Source: DATASD01 sp035276765
Lineage (GTDB): Bacteria > Patescibacteriota > Saccharimonadia > Saccharimonadales > UBA4665
DNA: 64,000 nt
Reading direction: 5' to 3'
Assembly (NCBI GenBank): GCA_035276765.1
Contig: DATELH010000002.1
Coordinates: forward strand, 620,001 to 684,000
A model generated the notes under the pieces. It was not told where the DNA came from. It saw only the letters and a list, made by a program, of their open reading frames with translations, and ran no database searches. Below are positions 21,536 to 28,991 of this stretch, in pieces. Both the position numbers and the translations under genes were made by a program. Each line of letters begins with the position of its first letter. Position 1 is the first letter of the stretch.

Positions 21536-24500
21536 TCATACCGACGCGGGAGGTGTCTGTTCATTCTTATATTTAAGGTTGCCTTCTTGATCGATAGAAA
21601 TCGTGTCATGACTTGTTGCATCTGGACGTTGACCAGTAGGTCGAAGCTGAATCTCGCCGGATACATGATTGGGCTCGGCAGGTTGCTGAGCTGCAGCCGT
21701 CTGTTTATTGAGTGAACGCTCAATCTCCTCGGCGATAGTATCTACCTCCCCTTGCTCAAGCTCACTACTAGAAATGTTATGGTGCGCCATTGGCTGGTCG
21801 GGATGATGAACCGGCTGAGGTTGATGCTGAAGCGGCGCAGCGGGTCGTGTAGGCATTTGAGCCGGAGGTGAGCCAAATGGTGGGGTGGAAGCAGGTTGTT
21901 GTGGCTGCTGGGCAAACGGACTACGCGAACTTATGTTGCCAGCTGGCACTGGCGTTTGTTTCTTGGCGATCCATTCATCCAAAAACGAGCCAGTTCCAGG
22001 CTTTTTCGGCGGAGCTTGGGCAGGCATAGCGGGGTTTGCTCCAAAAGCGCCGCCACTCGCTAGCGGCTGTTGCCCAAAGCCCGCCATACCGCCTGTTGGC
22101 GCTGGCGGTGTTTTTGTAGCCATACGCTCAAAAATCTCCGCTTCAACAACTGCCTTCGGCCGGCCATATTTAGCAGCTGAAAGTTGTTTTAGTGCATCTG
22201 CAAGCTGCGCATTGGGCGTCCCAAGAGGAGGCAATGTAGCCATACTGAAAGGCTGCGTCGGCACACCGCCAACCATTGTACGCACGATAGCGTTATAGTT
22301 TGGCAAGTGGATAAGGTCTGTTTCATCAAATGACGGGCGAAAATACTTGCGGAGCGTTTCGGCGTCACGGTCACCCACACGAAAGCCTACTGTCGTACCC
22401 ACGTTACCAAATACGGCTTCACGAATCTCTTCGGTTAACTGCGTAGTAAACTGGTTGGCAACTATCAAATTCAAGCGATATTTACGCGCTTCAGACAAGA
22501 TAGTAGCAAACGAATCCGTCGAGAAGTTCTGAAACTCGTCTACATACAACGAAAAGTCAACGCGCTGACTCTCCGGAATATTTGCACGACTCATAGCGGC
22601 GGCCTGAAATTTCATCACGAAGATCATACCGAGCAGCTGCATGTTCAGTTGGCCGGTACGCCCCTTACTCAAGTTAACGAGCAAGATCTTTTTGTTATCC
22701 ATAATTTCGCGAAGGTCAAAAGCGCTCTTGGATTGGCCAATAATATTACGCATCATTTCGTTTGAAAGGAAGGCACCGAATTTGCTCACGAACCAACCTA
22801 CAATTTCACCGAAGTCGTTTGAACGCTGCGATTGTGGCATCTCTTTTTGCCAAAACTCCAGCACATTTGGATCCTTAACATATTGTAATTTTTGCTTCAC
22901 AAACGATGGATCTCTAAATAATTTTGGAATATCAATGAATGTACCACCGCCAGGATCGGCCATCACGGTTAAGGCTGCATTACGAAACAGGTGTTCATAA
23001 CGCGGCCCCATGATTCCCTGGTGTTGTGGGTCGTACAACTTGTACAACATGTTCAGGACTTCCTGAATCAAAAAGTCCTTTTGGTCGGGCGTCTGGTATT
23101 CAAATAAGTTCAGACCAAGCGGGTATTCCATTTCTGCCGGCGAAAAGTAAATAACGTCCTCGGTGCGCTCACGAGGTACCATCGAAAGCAACTTCTCTGC
23201 TGTATCTCCGTGTGGATCAACAAAGGCAAATCCGTCGCCATTAAGCATATCCTGCAGCGCGAGGTTTTCAAGGTAAGTTGACTTACCGGTACCGGTCTGA
23301 CCGACTACATACATATGTCGTTGGCGATCCTGAAGTGACAAACGAATAGGTTTTTTTACGCCACGAAAAACGTTGTAACCTAGCAGCAAGCCCTTATCTG
23401 GCATGTTGCGAGGACCATCAACCTGTTTCGAACCTTGACGTTCAAGCTGCGACGTTGGAATATTCTTCTGATCGGGAAAATGGAAAAGGGTCGCAAGTTC
23501 GACCGAGTTCAATATCATTTTTGTTTGTGCCTGTGGGAAAAAACGTAGTGCATATGACGTCACCAACTCATTCAAATCTTTCGCGGGGCTAAACGACAAT
23601 CCGTTTTTACCGGGTGCATCAAACAATGCAAAAGCCGCAACCATGCTACTCAAAATGGCTTGAGAGCGTTGTGATATATTCGACGATGCTACTACACGAA
23701 TGAGAACTTCGTACCCTGGATGTCTTGTTTTCTCATCTATAGAATCAAGAACAGCCTGGTCTAAACTGGACAATTCTGGCTTACTCTTTTCTTCCTTTTT
23801 TGCCTCAGGCGGCTTCACAAAAGCAGTTGCAAATTGTTGTGCCATAGACAACGCTTGCTTGGATCCTTTCTTGTTTTCCTCGCCTTTACGTTTCTTGCTT
23901 GCAACTTCTTTGGCCGCTTTTCGCCATTCGTTTTCTGCCGGGCGCATCAAAATTTGAATGGCCGCGCCGTCCTCTTTATCCAATGTCGACATTGCGTTTA
24001 GTAATGCTTGTAATGCGTCACGTTTCAAATCCTGATATGTCGCGAGCGGGTATGCAAACGACTCCTTAAGTGTGAACTCGCCTCCAGCAATTCCACTCAT
24101 ACGACCAACAGGGTTAAAAATATTAGGCTCTTCGGCTTCTTCAAGACGCGCCGTTGGGTAAGCGCTTACAATAGCCTGTTTTACGAGTTCGACCAAACCG
24201 ACTGGCACAGAAGCATAAAAAAACACGAAGCCTTTTGTGCCGACAATTTCGAAGGCGAAGTGTCGCTGGCCGTAAAACTTACTCTTAAAGCCTTTTTGTA
24301 GCGTGCTTGCGATCAAATTGTAGATGATCTGCGCTTTAGAGATATTTTCGTCAAGCACATCACGAACATCACGGCCGCTACCCTCAATGTCCTCACTTTG
24401 TGGCGGCAGATGAATAAGCAGAGAGACCATTTTGAGGCCACGTTCATAGTTTTTCTGCTCACGCACATGACGACGCGTCTGCACAAACATAATCGGAGCT

Positions 24501-24553
24501 ACCGTTGCGGCAACTCCCAACAATACAACCAGTACGATAACGAGAGTGATCAT
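21536..24553 (-). CDS. VirD4/TraD-like type IV secretion ATPase, membrane-anchored
   Basis: 1005 residues. An N-terminal membrane helix (about 1-25) is followed by a ~390-residue domain, then a FtsK/TraG-type motor: Walker A GQTGTGKSTYLENL (about 417), Walker B with LYVDEFQNF (about 670) and an ANQFTTQL sensor region (about 705). From about 850 the tail is Pro/Gln/Ala-rich and likely disordered. Such coupling ATPases bind DNA or protein substrates for type IV secretion; no relaxase, VirB4, VirB6 or VirB8 gene is nearby. The small gene upstream overlaps it by 4 bases. Possible roles are DNA transport, competence, or a CPR-specific secretion machine. Confidence 0.85.
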   Translation of the reverse strand: MITLVIVLVVLLGVAATVAPIMFVQTRRHVREQKNYERGLKMVSLLIHLPPQSEDIEGSGRDVRDVLDENISKAQIIYNLIASTLQKGFKSKFYGQRHFAFEIVGTKGFVFFYASVPVGLVELVKQAIVSAYPTARLEEAEEPNIFNPVGRMSGIAGGEFTLKESFAYPLATYQDLKRDALQALLNAMSTLDKEDGAAIQILMRPAENEWRKAAKEVASKKRKGEENKKGSKQALSMAQQFATAFVKPPEAKKEEKSKPELSSLDQAVLDSIDEKTRHPGYEVLIRVVASSNISQRSQAILSSMVAAFALFDAPGKNGLSFSPAKDLNELVTSYALRFFPQAQTKMILNSVELATLFHFPDQKNIPTSQLERQGSKQVDGPRNMPDKGLLLGYNVFRGVKKPIRLSLQDRQRHMYVVGQTGTGKSTYLENLALQDMLNGDGFAFVDPHGDTAEKLLSMVPRERTEDVIYFSPAEMEYPLGLNLFEYQTPDQKDFLIQEVLNMLYKLYDPQHQGIMGPRYEHLFRNAALTVMADPGGGTFIDIPKLFRDPSFVKQKLQYVKDPNVLEFWQKEMPQSQRSNDFGEIVGWFVSKFGAFLSNEMMRNIIGQSKSAFDLREIMDNKKILLVNLSKGRTGQLNMQLLGMIFVMKFQAAAMSRANIPESQRVDFSLYVDEFQNFSTDSFATILSEARKYRLNLIVANQFTTQLTEEIREAVFGNVGTTVGFRVGDRDAETLRKYFRPSFDETDLIHLPNYNAIVRTMVGGVPTQPFSMATLPPLGTPNAQLADALKQLSAAKYGRPKAVVEAEIFERMATKTPPAPTGGMAGFGQQPLASGGAFGANPAMPAQAPPKKPGTGSFLDEWIAKKQTPVPAGNISSRSPFAQQPQQPASTPPFGSPPAQMPTRPAAPLQHQPQPVHHPDQPMAHHNISSSELEQGEVDTIAEEIERSLNKQTAAAQQPAEPNHVSGEIQLRPTGQRPDATSHDTISIDQEGNLKYKNEQTPPASV

Positions 24554-24885
24554 TTAGTGTGGCCAATTCCTGTACTTCGGCCGTATCGAGCGGCCAGGTA
24601 CTGTGCTTTCAGTTGACTCAAGAGTTTGTTTTGCATAAAAGGGTCATCTTGTGTTCGCGCAATAATTTCTTTTGCCTTCTCTATCCACTCCTGCTCCATG
24701 GCAGCCTCATCTGCCGGGACTACTGGAGGTGCCGGGGCTGCGGCGACTGGGGGTGTTGGTATGCCAGAAGCAGCTTGGCGTTGGCTAGCGCTTTGGCCCG
24801 AGGGCATGCCAGCATAGGCCTGCTTTACTGCGGCAGATGACCGCACCATGTGGGAATCCGGTGAATTGCTTGCTTGAGGTTCCAT
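24550..24885 (-). CDS. Small Pro/Ala-rich protein co-encoded with the VirD4-like ATPase
   Basis: 111 residues: a polar, Ala/Pro-rich N-terminal half (PTPPVAAAPAPPVVPADE) and a helical C-terminus (EQEWIEKAKEIIARTQDDPF, then QLKAQYLAARYG). No signal peptide or membrane segment. Its stop overlaps the ATG of the ATPase (ATGA), so translation is probably coupled and the two products may bind each other. I do not recognise the family; the tail recalls short helical domains seen on other CPR membrane proteins. Confidence 0.65.
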   Translation of the reverse strand: MEPQASNSPDSHMVRSSAAVKQAYAGMPSGQSASQRQAASGIPTPPVAAAPAPPVVPADEAAMEQEWIEKAKEIIARTQDDPFMQNKLLSQLKAQYLAARYGRSTGIGHTK

Positions 24886-24934
24886 ACGCTTGCTTCATTA
24901 TAACAGTTTTAGCAGTGTTAATGCTACTTCTCAG

Positions 24935-25270
24935 TTACTGCTGTTCAAAGGCATTACGGGAAATGTAAAAATACGAGAGTATAAAAAGAATGCTCGTGGT
25001 TGCAATGTCTTTAACCGTGAGCTGGCCCAACGACAATAAAACAAGGAGAAGCGTCGGCAACGATGCGCAAAGGACGCCAATACGGTTTGCGCGTCTACGA
25101 ACTGGCGAATGCCGCAAGGCAAGCCATTTTGCCGTAAAGAAAACGAGCAAGAAAAATACGACAAATGGAGTGATGAGCAAAATTGATGGTAATCTTTGAG
25201 GATCTGTCGTTAAGAAAAGTAGTAAGAGCGCTGTTACGGCAAGGCCTAGCCTTATAAGGTTCTTTTTCAT
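24935..25270 (-). CDS. Small integral membrane protein, unknown function
   Basis: 111 residues from ATG 25270 (MKKNLIRLGL). Four hydrophobic helices: about 4-20, 24-42, 57-76 and 84-98, with a basic loop (RHSPVRRRANR) between the second and third. TATAAT (25280-25285) ends 9 bases before the ATG and TTCACT lies 17 bases further up, so the transcript is probably near-leaderless; the promoter overlaps the terminator of the RNA gene just upstream. No family recognised. Confidence 0.6.
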   Translation of the reverse strand: MKKNLIRLGLAVTALLLLFLTTDPQRLPSILLITPFVVFFLLVFFTAKWLALRHSPVRRRANRIGVLCASLPTLLLVLLSLGQLTVKDIATTSILFILSYFYISRNAFEQQ

Positions 25271-25284
25271 GTCATATTTATTAT

Positions 25285-25476
25285 AAAGAAAGCGTCCCAT
25301 ATAGTGAAATGGGACGCCGGACGTAAAACTAGGTGCCGCGAGTAGCAAATCCGCCCGTAAAAAATACTATATAGCGCTTGCTACTCTTGGCTGACTGACC
25401 GCTCTTATCGCCTTTAGGGCGAAAAAGAGCGAAATATTTTTGTTTGTTTTTGTAAGTTTTTGTTTTCGACTTACTA
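25285..25476 (-). ncRNA. Candidate small structured RNA A
   Basis: A gene-free stretch with its own promoter (TTGACT, 17 bases, TACTAT), an A-rich unstructured 5' part and three strong hairpins: GCTCTT/AAGAGC enclosing TCGCC/GGCGA (25401-25430), GAGTAGCAA/TTGCTACTC (25340-25348 with 25378-25386) and a terminal GCGTCCCAT/ATGGGACGC stem (25292-25317) with a T-rich tail. An open frame of about 50 codons crosses it but has no start codon after the predicted +1. I do not recognise it as tmRNA, SRP RNA or RNase P RNA. Confidence 0.55.
25292..25317 (-). terminator. Terminator of candidate RNA A
   Basis: 9-bp GC-rich stem GCGTCCCAT / ATGGGACGC, followed on the minus strand by TTTCTTTAT. Confidence 0.65.
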
Positions 25477-25482
25477 GAAAAT

Positions 25483-25511
25483 ATAGTACTCCATTGACGC
25501 GAAAAAGTCAA
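25483..25511 (-). promoter_or_regulatory. Promoter of candidate RNA A
   Basis: Minus strand: TTGACT (25506-25511), 17-base spacer, TACTAT (25483-25488). No start codon in a useful frame follows. Confidence 0.65.
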
Positions 25512-25659
25512 TAGCATAAGCATGTTCTTGCAACACAAAACTGTATACACTCGTCAAAAGTTTGTCAGTAATTGCGCGCAAAAACTACTCAGCCAAATTG
25601 TATTTTTTTGTAAGCCAAAAGTTATACACAGCCTTTATAAATTTTAAGCACAATTGTTA

Positions 25660-25688
25660 TTGACAGCACAAAAACTAATTTATAAGAT
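25660..25688 (+). promoter_or_regulatory. Promoter of the comM leader RNA
   Basis: Plus strand: TTGACA (25660-25665), 17-base spacer, TAAGAT (25683-25688). The predicted start is near 25695, about 200 bases before the comM ATG. Confidence 0.6.
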
Positions 25689-25694
25689 AGCAGT

Positions 25695-25857
25695 AGCACT
25701 TGAATAAAAAAAGTGCTCAAAAACAAAAACGACCTCGAAACAACGGCTTCTCGCAAGCCGTTGTTCCATCCAAAAACCAAGAGCAATAATAAATTTCAAA
25801 ACTCCAAAATAAATAAACTCTCCGCGGACGACCTGCAAAAAAGCAGGTCGTTTTTAA
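25695..25857 (+). ncRNA. Structured leader with two competing folds (candidate attenuator or sRNA B)
   Basis: In order: hairpin AGCACTT/AAGTGCT (25695-25717); AAAAACGACCT (25725-25735); an 11-bp hairpin AACAACGGCTT/AAGCCGTTGTT with a CTCGC loop (25739-25765); and a perfect terminator ACGACCTGC/GCAGGTCGT with an A6 loop and T5 tail (25828-25855). The segment at 25725-25735 is an exact 11-base complement of AGGTCGTTTTT (25845-25855), so it can pair with the terminator's 3' arm and disrupt it. comM starts 40 bases later. It matches no riboswitch class I know; a stand-alone sRNA is the alternative. Confidence 0.55.
25828..25855 (+). terminator. Intrinsic terminator upstream of comM
   Basis: 9-bp perfect stem ACGACCTGC / GCAGGTCGT, loop of six A, then TTTT. 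It ends 41 bases before the comM start codon. Confidence 0.8.
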
Positions 25858-25896
25858 TTGCAAATGCTGGGCATTATGTAGTACAAATCGTTCACC

Positions 25897-27417
25897 ATGA
25901 CAATACAAAGCATACTGCAAGCAGGCTCGGGCGGCATTGTCGTAGACATTGAATGCCACGTATCTAACGGCCTCCCGAATATTGTCATTGTGGGTTTTGC
26001 AAATCGTGCTATTGACGAAGCCAAAGAGCGAATTCGCAGCGCATTTGCGAGCACTAAACTTGCCCTACCAAGAAAACGCATTACCATAAACCTGGCGCCG
26101 GCCGACATACCAAAAGAAAGCACAAGTTTTGATGTCGCCATAGCGGCAGCTATATTAACAACCAGCGATGCTATGGCAGAAAAATTAACCAGAAAGGACG
26201 CCGTCATAGGAGAGTTGGGCCTCGATGGCAGCGTTAGGTCAGTGCGCGGCATTATCGGTAAGCTCCTTACTGGCCGCAGCAAAGGTATTACAACCTTCTA
26301 TATTCCCGAAAATAATCTTGGTCAAGCGCTACTAGTTCCGGACATAACCGTTATCGCGCTCAAAAACATAAAAGATCTCTACCTGCACCTAACTGGACAG
26401 GAAATCTTGGAAGGACAACAAACTAGCAATGGTATGCCACGCGTGCCTATGCAGCGAAAAAATCAGACTACCCTATTTAGTGATGTCGTCGGTCAAGCGC
26501 ATGCTAAGCGTGCCCTCGAAATTGCAGCCGCTGGCGGACACAATGTCCTTTTAAACGGTCCGCCCGGCACCGGCAAAAGTATGCTCGCAAAAGCGTTGCC
26601 GTCAATCTTACCATCCTTAACACACGAAGAAATGCTCGAAGTCACGCAACTCCATAGTCTTGCGACTAATAATTACGACCAGATCATCACTGAGCGACCA
26701 TTTCGCGCGCCCCACCACAGCGCAAGTCACGTCGCAATTATAGGCGGCGGGCAACGCATTAGGCCTGGCGAAATCAGTCTAAGTCACTCGGGTGTTCTCT
26801 TTTTTGACGAGCTACCCGAATATCCGCGTAGTACGATCGAGGCACTACGACAACCGCTCGAAGATCACACAATAAGCATTACCCGCGCGAACGACAATAT
26901 CATATATCCGGCAAACTTTACTTTTATTGCGACCGCGAACCCCTGCCCGTGCGGCCACTACAATACGAAAAAGCTCTGTCATTGTTTGCCACATCAGATC
27001 ATGCAATATCATCGCAAACTTTCCGGGCCCATACTTGATCGCATCGATCTATACGCCAAGGTACACGAAGTTGACCATGCAAATTTACTACAGATATCAC
27101 CACCCGCCGAAACAGATGCAGCAATTGCAAGGCGGGTCCTCCAGGCTCGCCAAAAACAGGCCGAGCGGTATAACTCACGTAAAAAGTTAAATGCTTATAT
27201 GACAAACGACGACGCGAAGACGCGCAGCAAACTAACGCCAGAAGCTAAAAGTTTGCTCGACCAAGCAGCGATCCGGCTCGATATTTCCGCAAGAAGCTAT
27301 ATGCGACTCGTAAAAGTCGCTCGGACTATTGCCGATCTTGAAAAATCCGATGCAATCGTACCGGCACACATCACCGAAGCCATCCAATACAGGGCGCCGT
27401 CATTCAAATCACCATAG
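25897..27417 (+). CDS. comM: ComM/YifB family Mg-chelatase-like AAA+ ATPase
   Basis: 506 residues. N-terminal ChlI-like domain (GLPNIVIVGFANRAIDEAKER and INLAPADIPKESTSFD), AAA+ core with Walker A GPPGTGKS (about 221-228), Walker B LFFDELPEY (about 308), sensor region FIATANPCPCG and a C-terminal Mg_chelatase_C domain with ISARSYMRLVKVARTIADLE. In Vibrio and others ComM is a hexameric branch-migration helicase that helps integrate DNA taken up by transformation, which would fit a cell with a type IV pilus. Its leader carries a candidate attenuator. Confidence 0.95.
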   Translation: MTIQSILQAGSGGIVVDIECHVSNGLPNIVIVGFANRAIDEAKERIRSAFASTKLALPRKRITINLAPADIPKESTSFDVAIAAAILTTSDAMAEKLTRKDAVIGELGLDGSVRSVRGIIGKLLTGRSKGITTFYIPENNLGQALLVPDITVIALKNIKDLYLHLTGQEILEGQQTSNGMPRVPMQRKNQTTLFSDVVGQAHAKRALEIAAAGGHNVLLNGPPGTGKSMLAKALPSILPSLTHEEMLEVTQLHSLATNNYDQIITERPFRAPHHSASHVAIIGGGQRIRPGEISLSHSGVLFFDELPEYPRSTIEALRQPLEDHTISITRANDNIIYPANFTFIATANPCPCGHYNTKKLCHCLPHQIMQYHRKLSGPILDRIDLYAKVHEVDHANLLQISPPAETDAAIARRVLQARQKQAERYNSRKKLNAYMTNDDAKTRSKLTPEAKSLLDQAAIRLDISARSYMRLVKVARTIADLEKSDAIVPAHITEAIQYRAPSFKSP

Positions 27418-27433
27418 CCAGAAAAAGCGTCGC

Positions 27434-27462
27434 TTGACCTCTGTTTTTACATCTGTTACAAT
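27434..27462 (+). promoter_or_regulatory. infC operon promoter
   Basis: TTGACC (27434-27439), 17-base spacer, TACAAT (27457-27462), between the comM stop and infC. Confidence 0.8.
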
Positions 27463-27496
27463 GGCTTGTACAAACAATATTAAAAGGAGATTGTCT

Positions 27497-28030
27497 ATCA
27501 GCAAGACAAACCGCCTGAACGGTGAGATTCGGGCACCTCAGTTACGAGTAATCGACCAAGACGGCAATCAACTTGGGGTTCTTTCGAAAAATGAGGCTCT
27601 GCGCCTCGCCGAAGACCAAGGCCTCGACCTTGTCGAAATCTCAGCCGATGCCAAGCCACCGGTTGCAAAGATTGTCGACTGGGGCAAGTACAACTACCAA
27701 CGCACAAAGCAGCTGCAAAAGAACAAGCGCAGCGCCAAGACCTTGGAAGTAAAACAAATGCGATTCGGGCTAAAGATTAGCGAACACGACCTCGAGGTAA
27801 AGCTCCGTAAAGTTACCAACTTTTTGGAAGCCGGCCACAAGGTAAAGCTCACCATCTTCTACCGTGGACGCGAACTTGCTCACAAAGAACTTGGTTTTAA
27901 ACTTGCTGAAAAGGTGATCGGTGATTTTGGCGACACTATTGTCGTTGACCAAGCACCACAGTTCGCCGGGAAACAACTCAACTTTGTAATAAGGAGCAAC
28001 AGTAATCATGCCAAAACTAAAGACTCATAG
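27497..28030 (+). CDS. infC: Translation initiation factor IF-3 (ATC start)
   Basis: 177 residues with the N-domain (KTNRLNGEIRAPQLRVID), lysine-rich linker and C-domain (KQMRFGLKISEHDLEVKL, FYRGRELAH). IF-3 checks the start codon and keeps 30S subunits free. The reading frame has no ATG near the conserved start; AAAAGGAG lies 7 bases before an ATC that begins the conserved sequence. Rare start codons are a known feature of infC and let IF-3 repress its own translation, so ATC 27497 was chosen. The frame continues 23 bases into rpmI. Confidence 0.9.
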   Translation: MSKTNRLNGEIRAPQLRVIDQDGNQLGVLSKNEALRLAEDQGLDLVEISADAKPPVAKIVDWGKYNYQRTKQLQKNKRSAKTLEVKQMRFGLKISEHDLEVKLRKVTNFLEAGHKVKLTIFYRGRELAHKELGFKLAEKVIGDFGDTIVVDQAPQFAGKQLNFVIRSNSNHAKTKDS

Positions 28031-28202
28031 CGGTACTAAAGACCGCGTACGAGTGACCAAGAACGGCAAAGTCCGCACCGGCCACCCGAACACGAGCCAC
28101 TTTTTACAGAAGAAAAGTGGCGCTCGAAAGCGCAACCTTGCCGGCCTGGACACCTTGGGCGCTACCAATAGCAAAGCCATTAAGTCGAACTTAGGAGTAT
28201 AA
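28008..28202 (+). CDS. rpmI: 50S ribosomal protein L35
   Basis: 64 residues, basic: MPKLKTHSGTKDRVRVTKNGKV and HFLQKKSGARKRNL are typical L35. It lies in the classic infC-rpmI-rplT order, preceded by an AAGGAG site inside the infC frame. Confidence 0.96.
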   Translation: MPKLKTHSGTKDRVRVTKNGKVRTGHPNTSHFLQKKSGARKRNLAGLDTLGATNSKAIKSNLGV

Positions 28203-28204
28203 GC

Positions 28205-28546
28205 ATGCGCGTAAAACGAGGCGTTGCCAGTCATCACAAGCATCAAAAAATTCGTCAAGCCACTAAAGGTATGACGCACCCAAACCGTGTAAGTGTTAAG
28301 CGCGGCAAACAGGCAGTCACTAAAGCGTTGCAGTTCGCATACCGCGACCGTCGCAACCGCAAGCGCTCATTCCGCGAATTGTGGAACGCCCGTATTAATG
28401 CAGGCGCCCGGCTTAACGGTACCACTTACAGCCGTCTGATCGCAGGCCTTAAAAAGGCAAATGTCACGCTTGACCGTAAGGTCCTGAGCGAATTGGCCGT
28501 AAACGAGCCCAAAGCCTTCACTGCAGTCGTAAAGACTGCAAAATAA
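28205..28546 (+). CDS. rplT: 50S ribosomal protein L20
   Basis: 113 residues, basic, with the RVKRGVASHHKHQKI start, the YRDRRNRKRSFRELWNARIN block and GLKKANVTLDRKVLSELA. L20 binds 23S rRNA early in 50S assembly. In other bacteria L20 also represses its own operon by binding the leader; no such site was identified here. Last gene of the infC operon, two bases after rpmI, followed by a strong terminator. Confidence 0.97.
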   Translation: MRVKRGVASHHKHQKIRQATKGMTHPNRVSVKRGKQAVTKALQFAYRDRRNRKRSFRELWNARINAGARLNGTTYSRLIAGLKKANVTLDRKVLSELAVNEPKAFTAVVKTAK

Positions 28547-28572
28547 ATAGACGACAGCTCATTATTCTAAGG

Positions 28573-28605
28573 AAAATCGCCCATCGTATATCGGTGGGCG
28601 ATTTT
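28573..28605. terminator. Bidirectional terminator between rplT and rnpB
   Basis: 11-bp stem AAAATCGCCCA / TGGGCGATTTT. The T run suits the infC operon on the plus strand and the A run suits rnpB on the minus strand. Confidence 0.85.
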
Positions 28606-28610
28606 TCGAG

Positions 28611-28975
28611 CCAGATTACCCATAAGCCGGGTTCTGTTTTAGCCGATCATCTATCTAGCCTTGGCGTTGCCACCAAGATCGAGCGGTTTTTATGGTGTAC
28701 TCTGGCGGGAAACCACGGATAAATCCGAAGAGTACATCTCCTTGCAGCAGACAGGGTTTACCATTTTACGCCGTCACCGGAATAAACTGTGAGCTTTTGC
28801 CTCACTCTTTTCACCCTTACCTTCCTAATGGAAGGCGGTATTGTTTCTGTGGCACTTTCCCTAGGGTTACCCCCGGTTGCTGTTAGCAACTGTCTTTCCC
28901 TACGCTGCCCGGACTTTCCTCTTGCACGTCGAACGCGGAGCGTCACCTGCAAGCGATCAGCCGATAATCTGGCCG
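28611..28975 (-). ncRNA. rnpB: RNase P RNA (type A)
   Basis: Minus-strand sequence contains the universal GAGGAAAGTCCGGGC near 28908-28922 and ACAGAACCCGGCTTA near 28623-28637, which form the P4 core, plus GGGTGAAAAGAGTG and the ACAGCAACC region. RNase P trims tRNA 5' ends. Length about 365 nt. A TATAAT box (28982-28987) lies just upstream. The ends are estimates. Confidence 0.93.
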
Positions 28976-28991
28976 TTATTTATTATACCAC

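Noticed and set aside
25329..25550. Minus-strand frame through RNA A with a plausible-looking basic product
   Set aside because: No start codon lies between the predicted transcription start and the stop, and the stretch folds into hairpins bounded by promoter and terminator, so RNA is more likely.
25622..25630. TTATACACA, a DnaA-box match, in the gene-free island
   Set aside because: Only one good box, without dnaA, dnaN or an AT-rich unwinding element nearby. One box in 64 kb is expected by chance.
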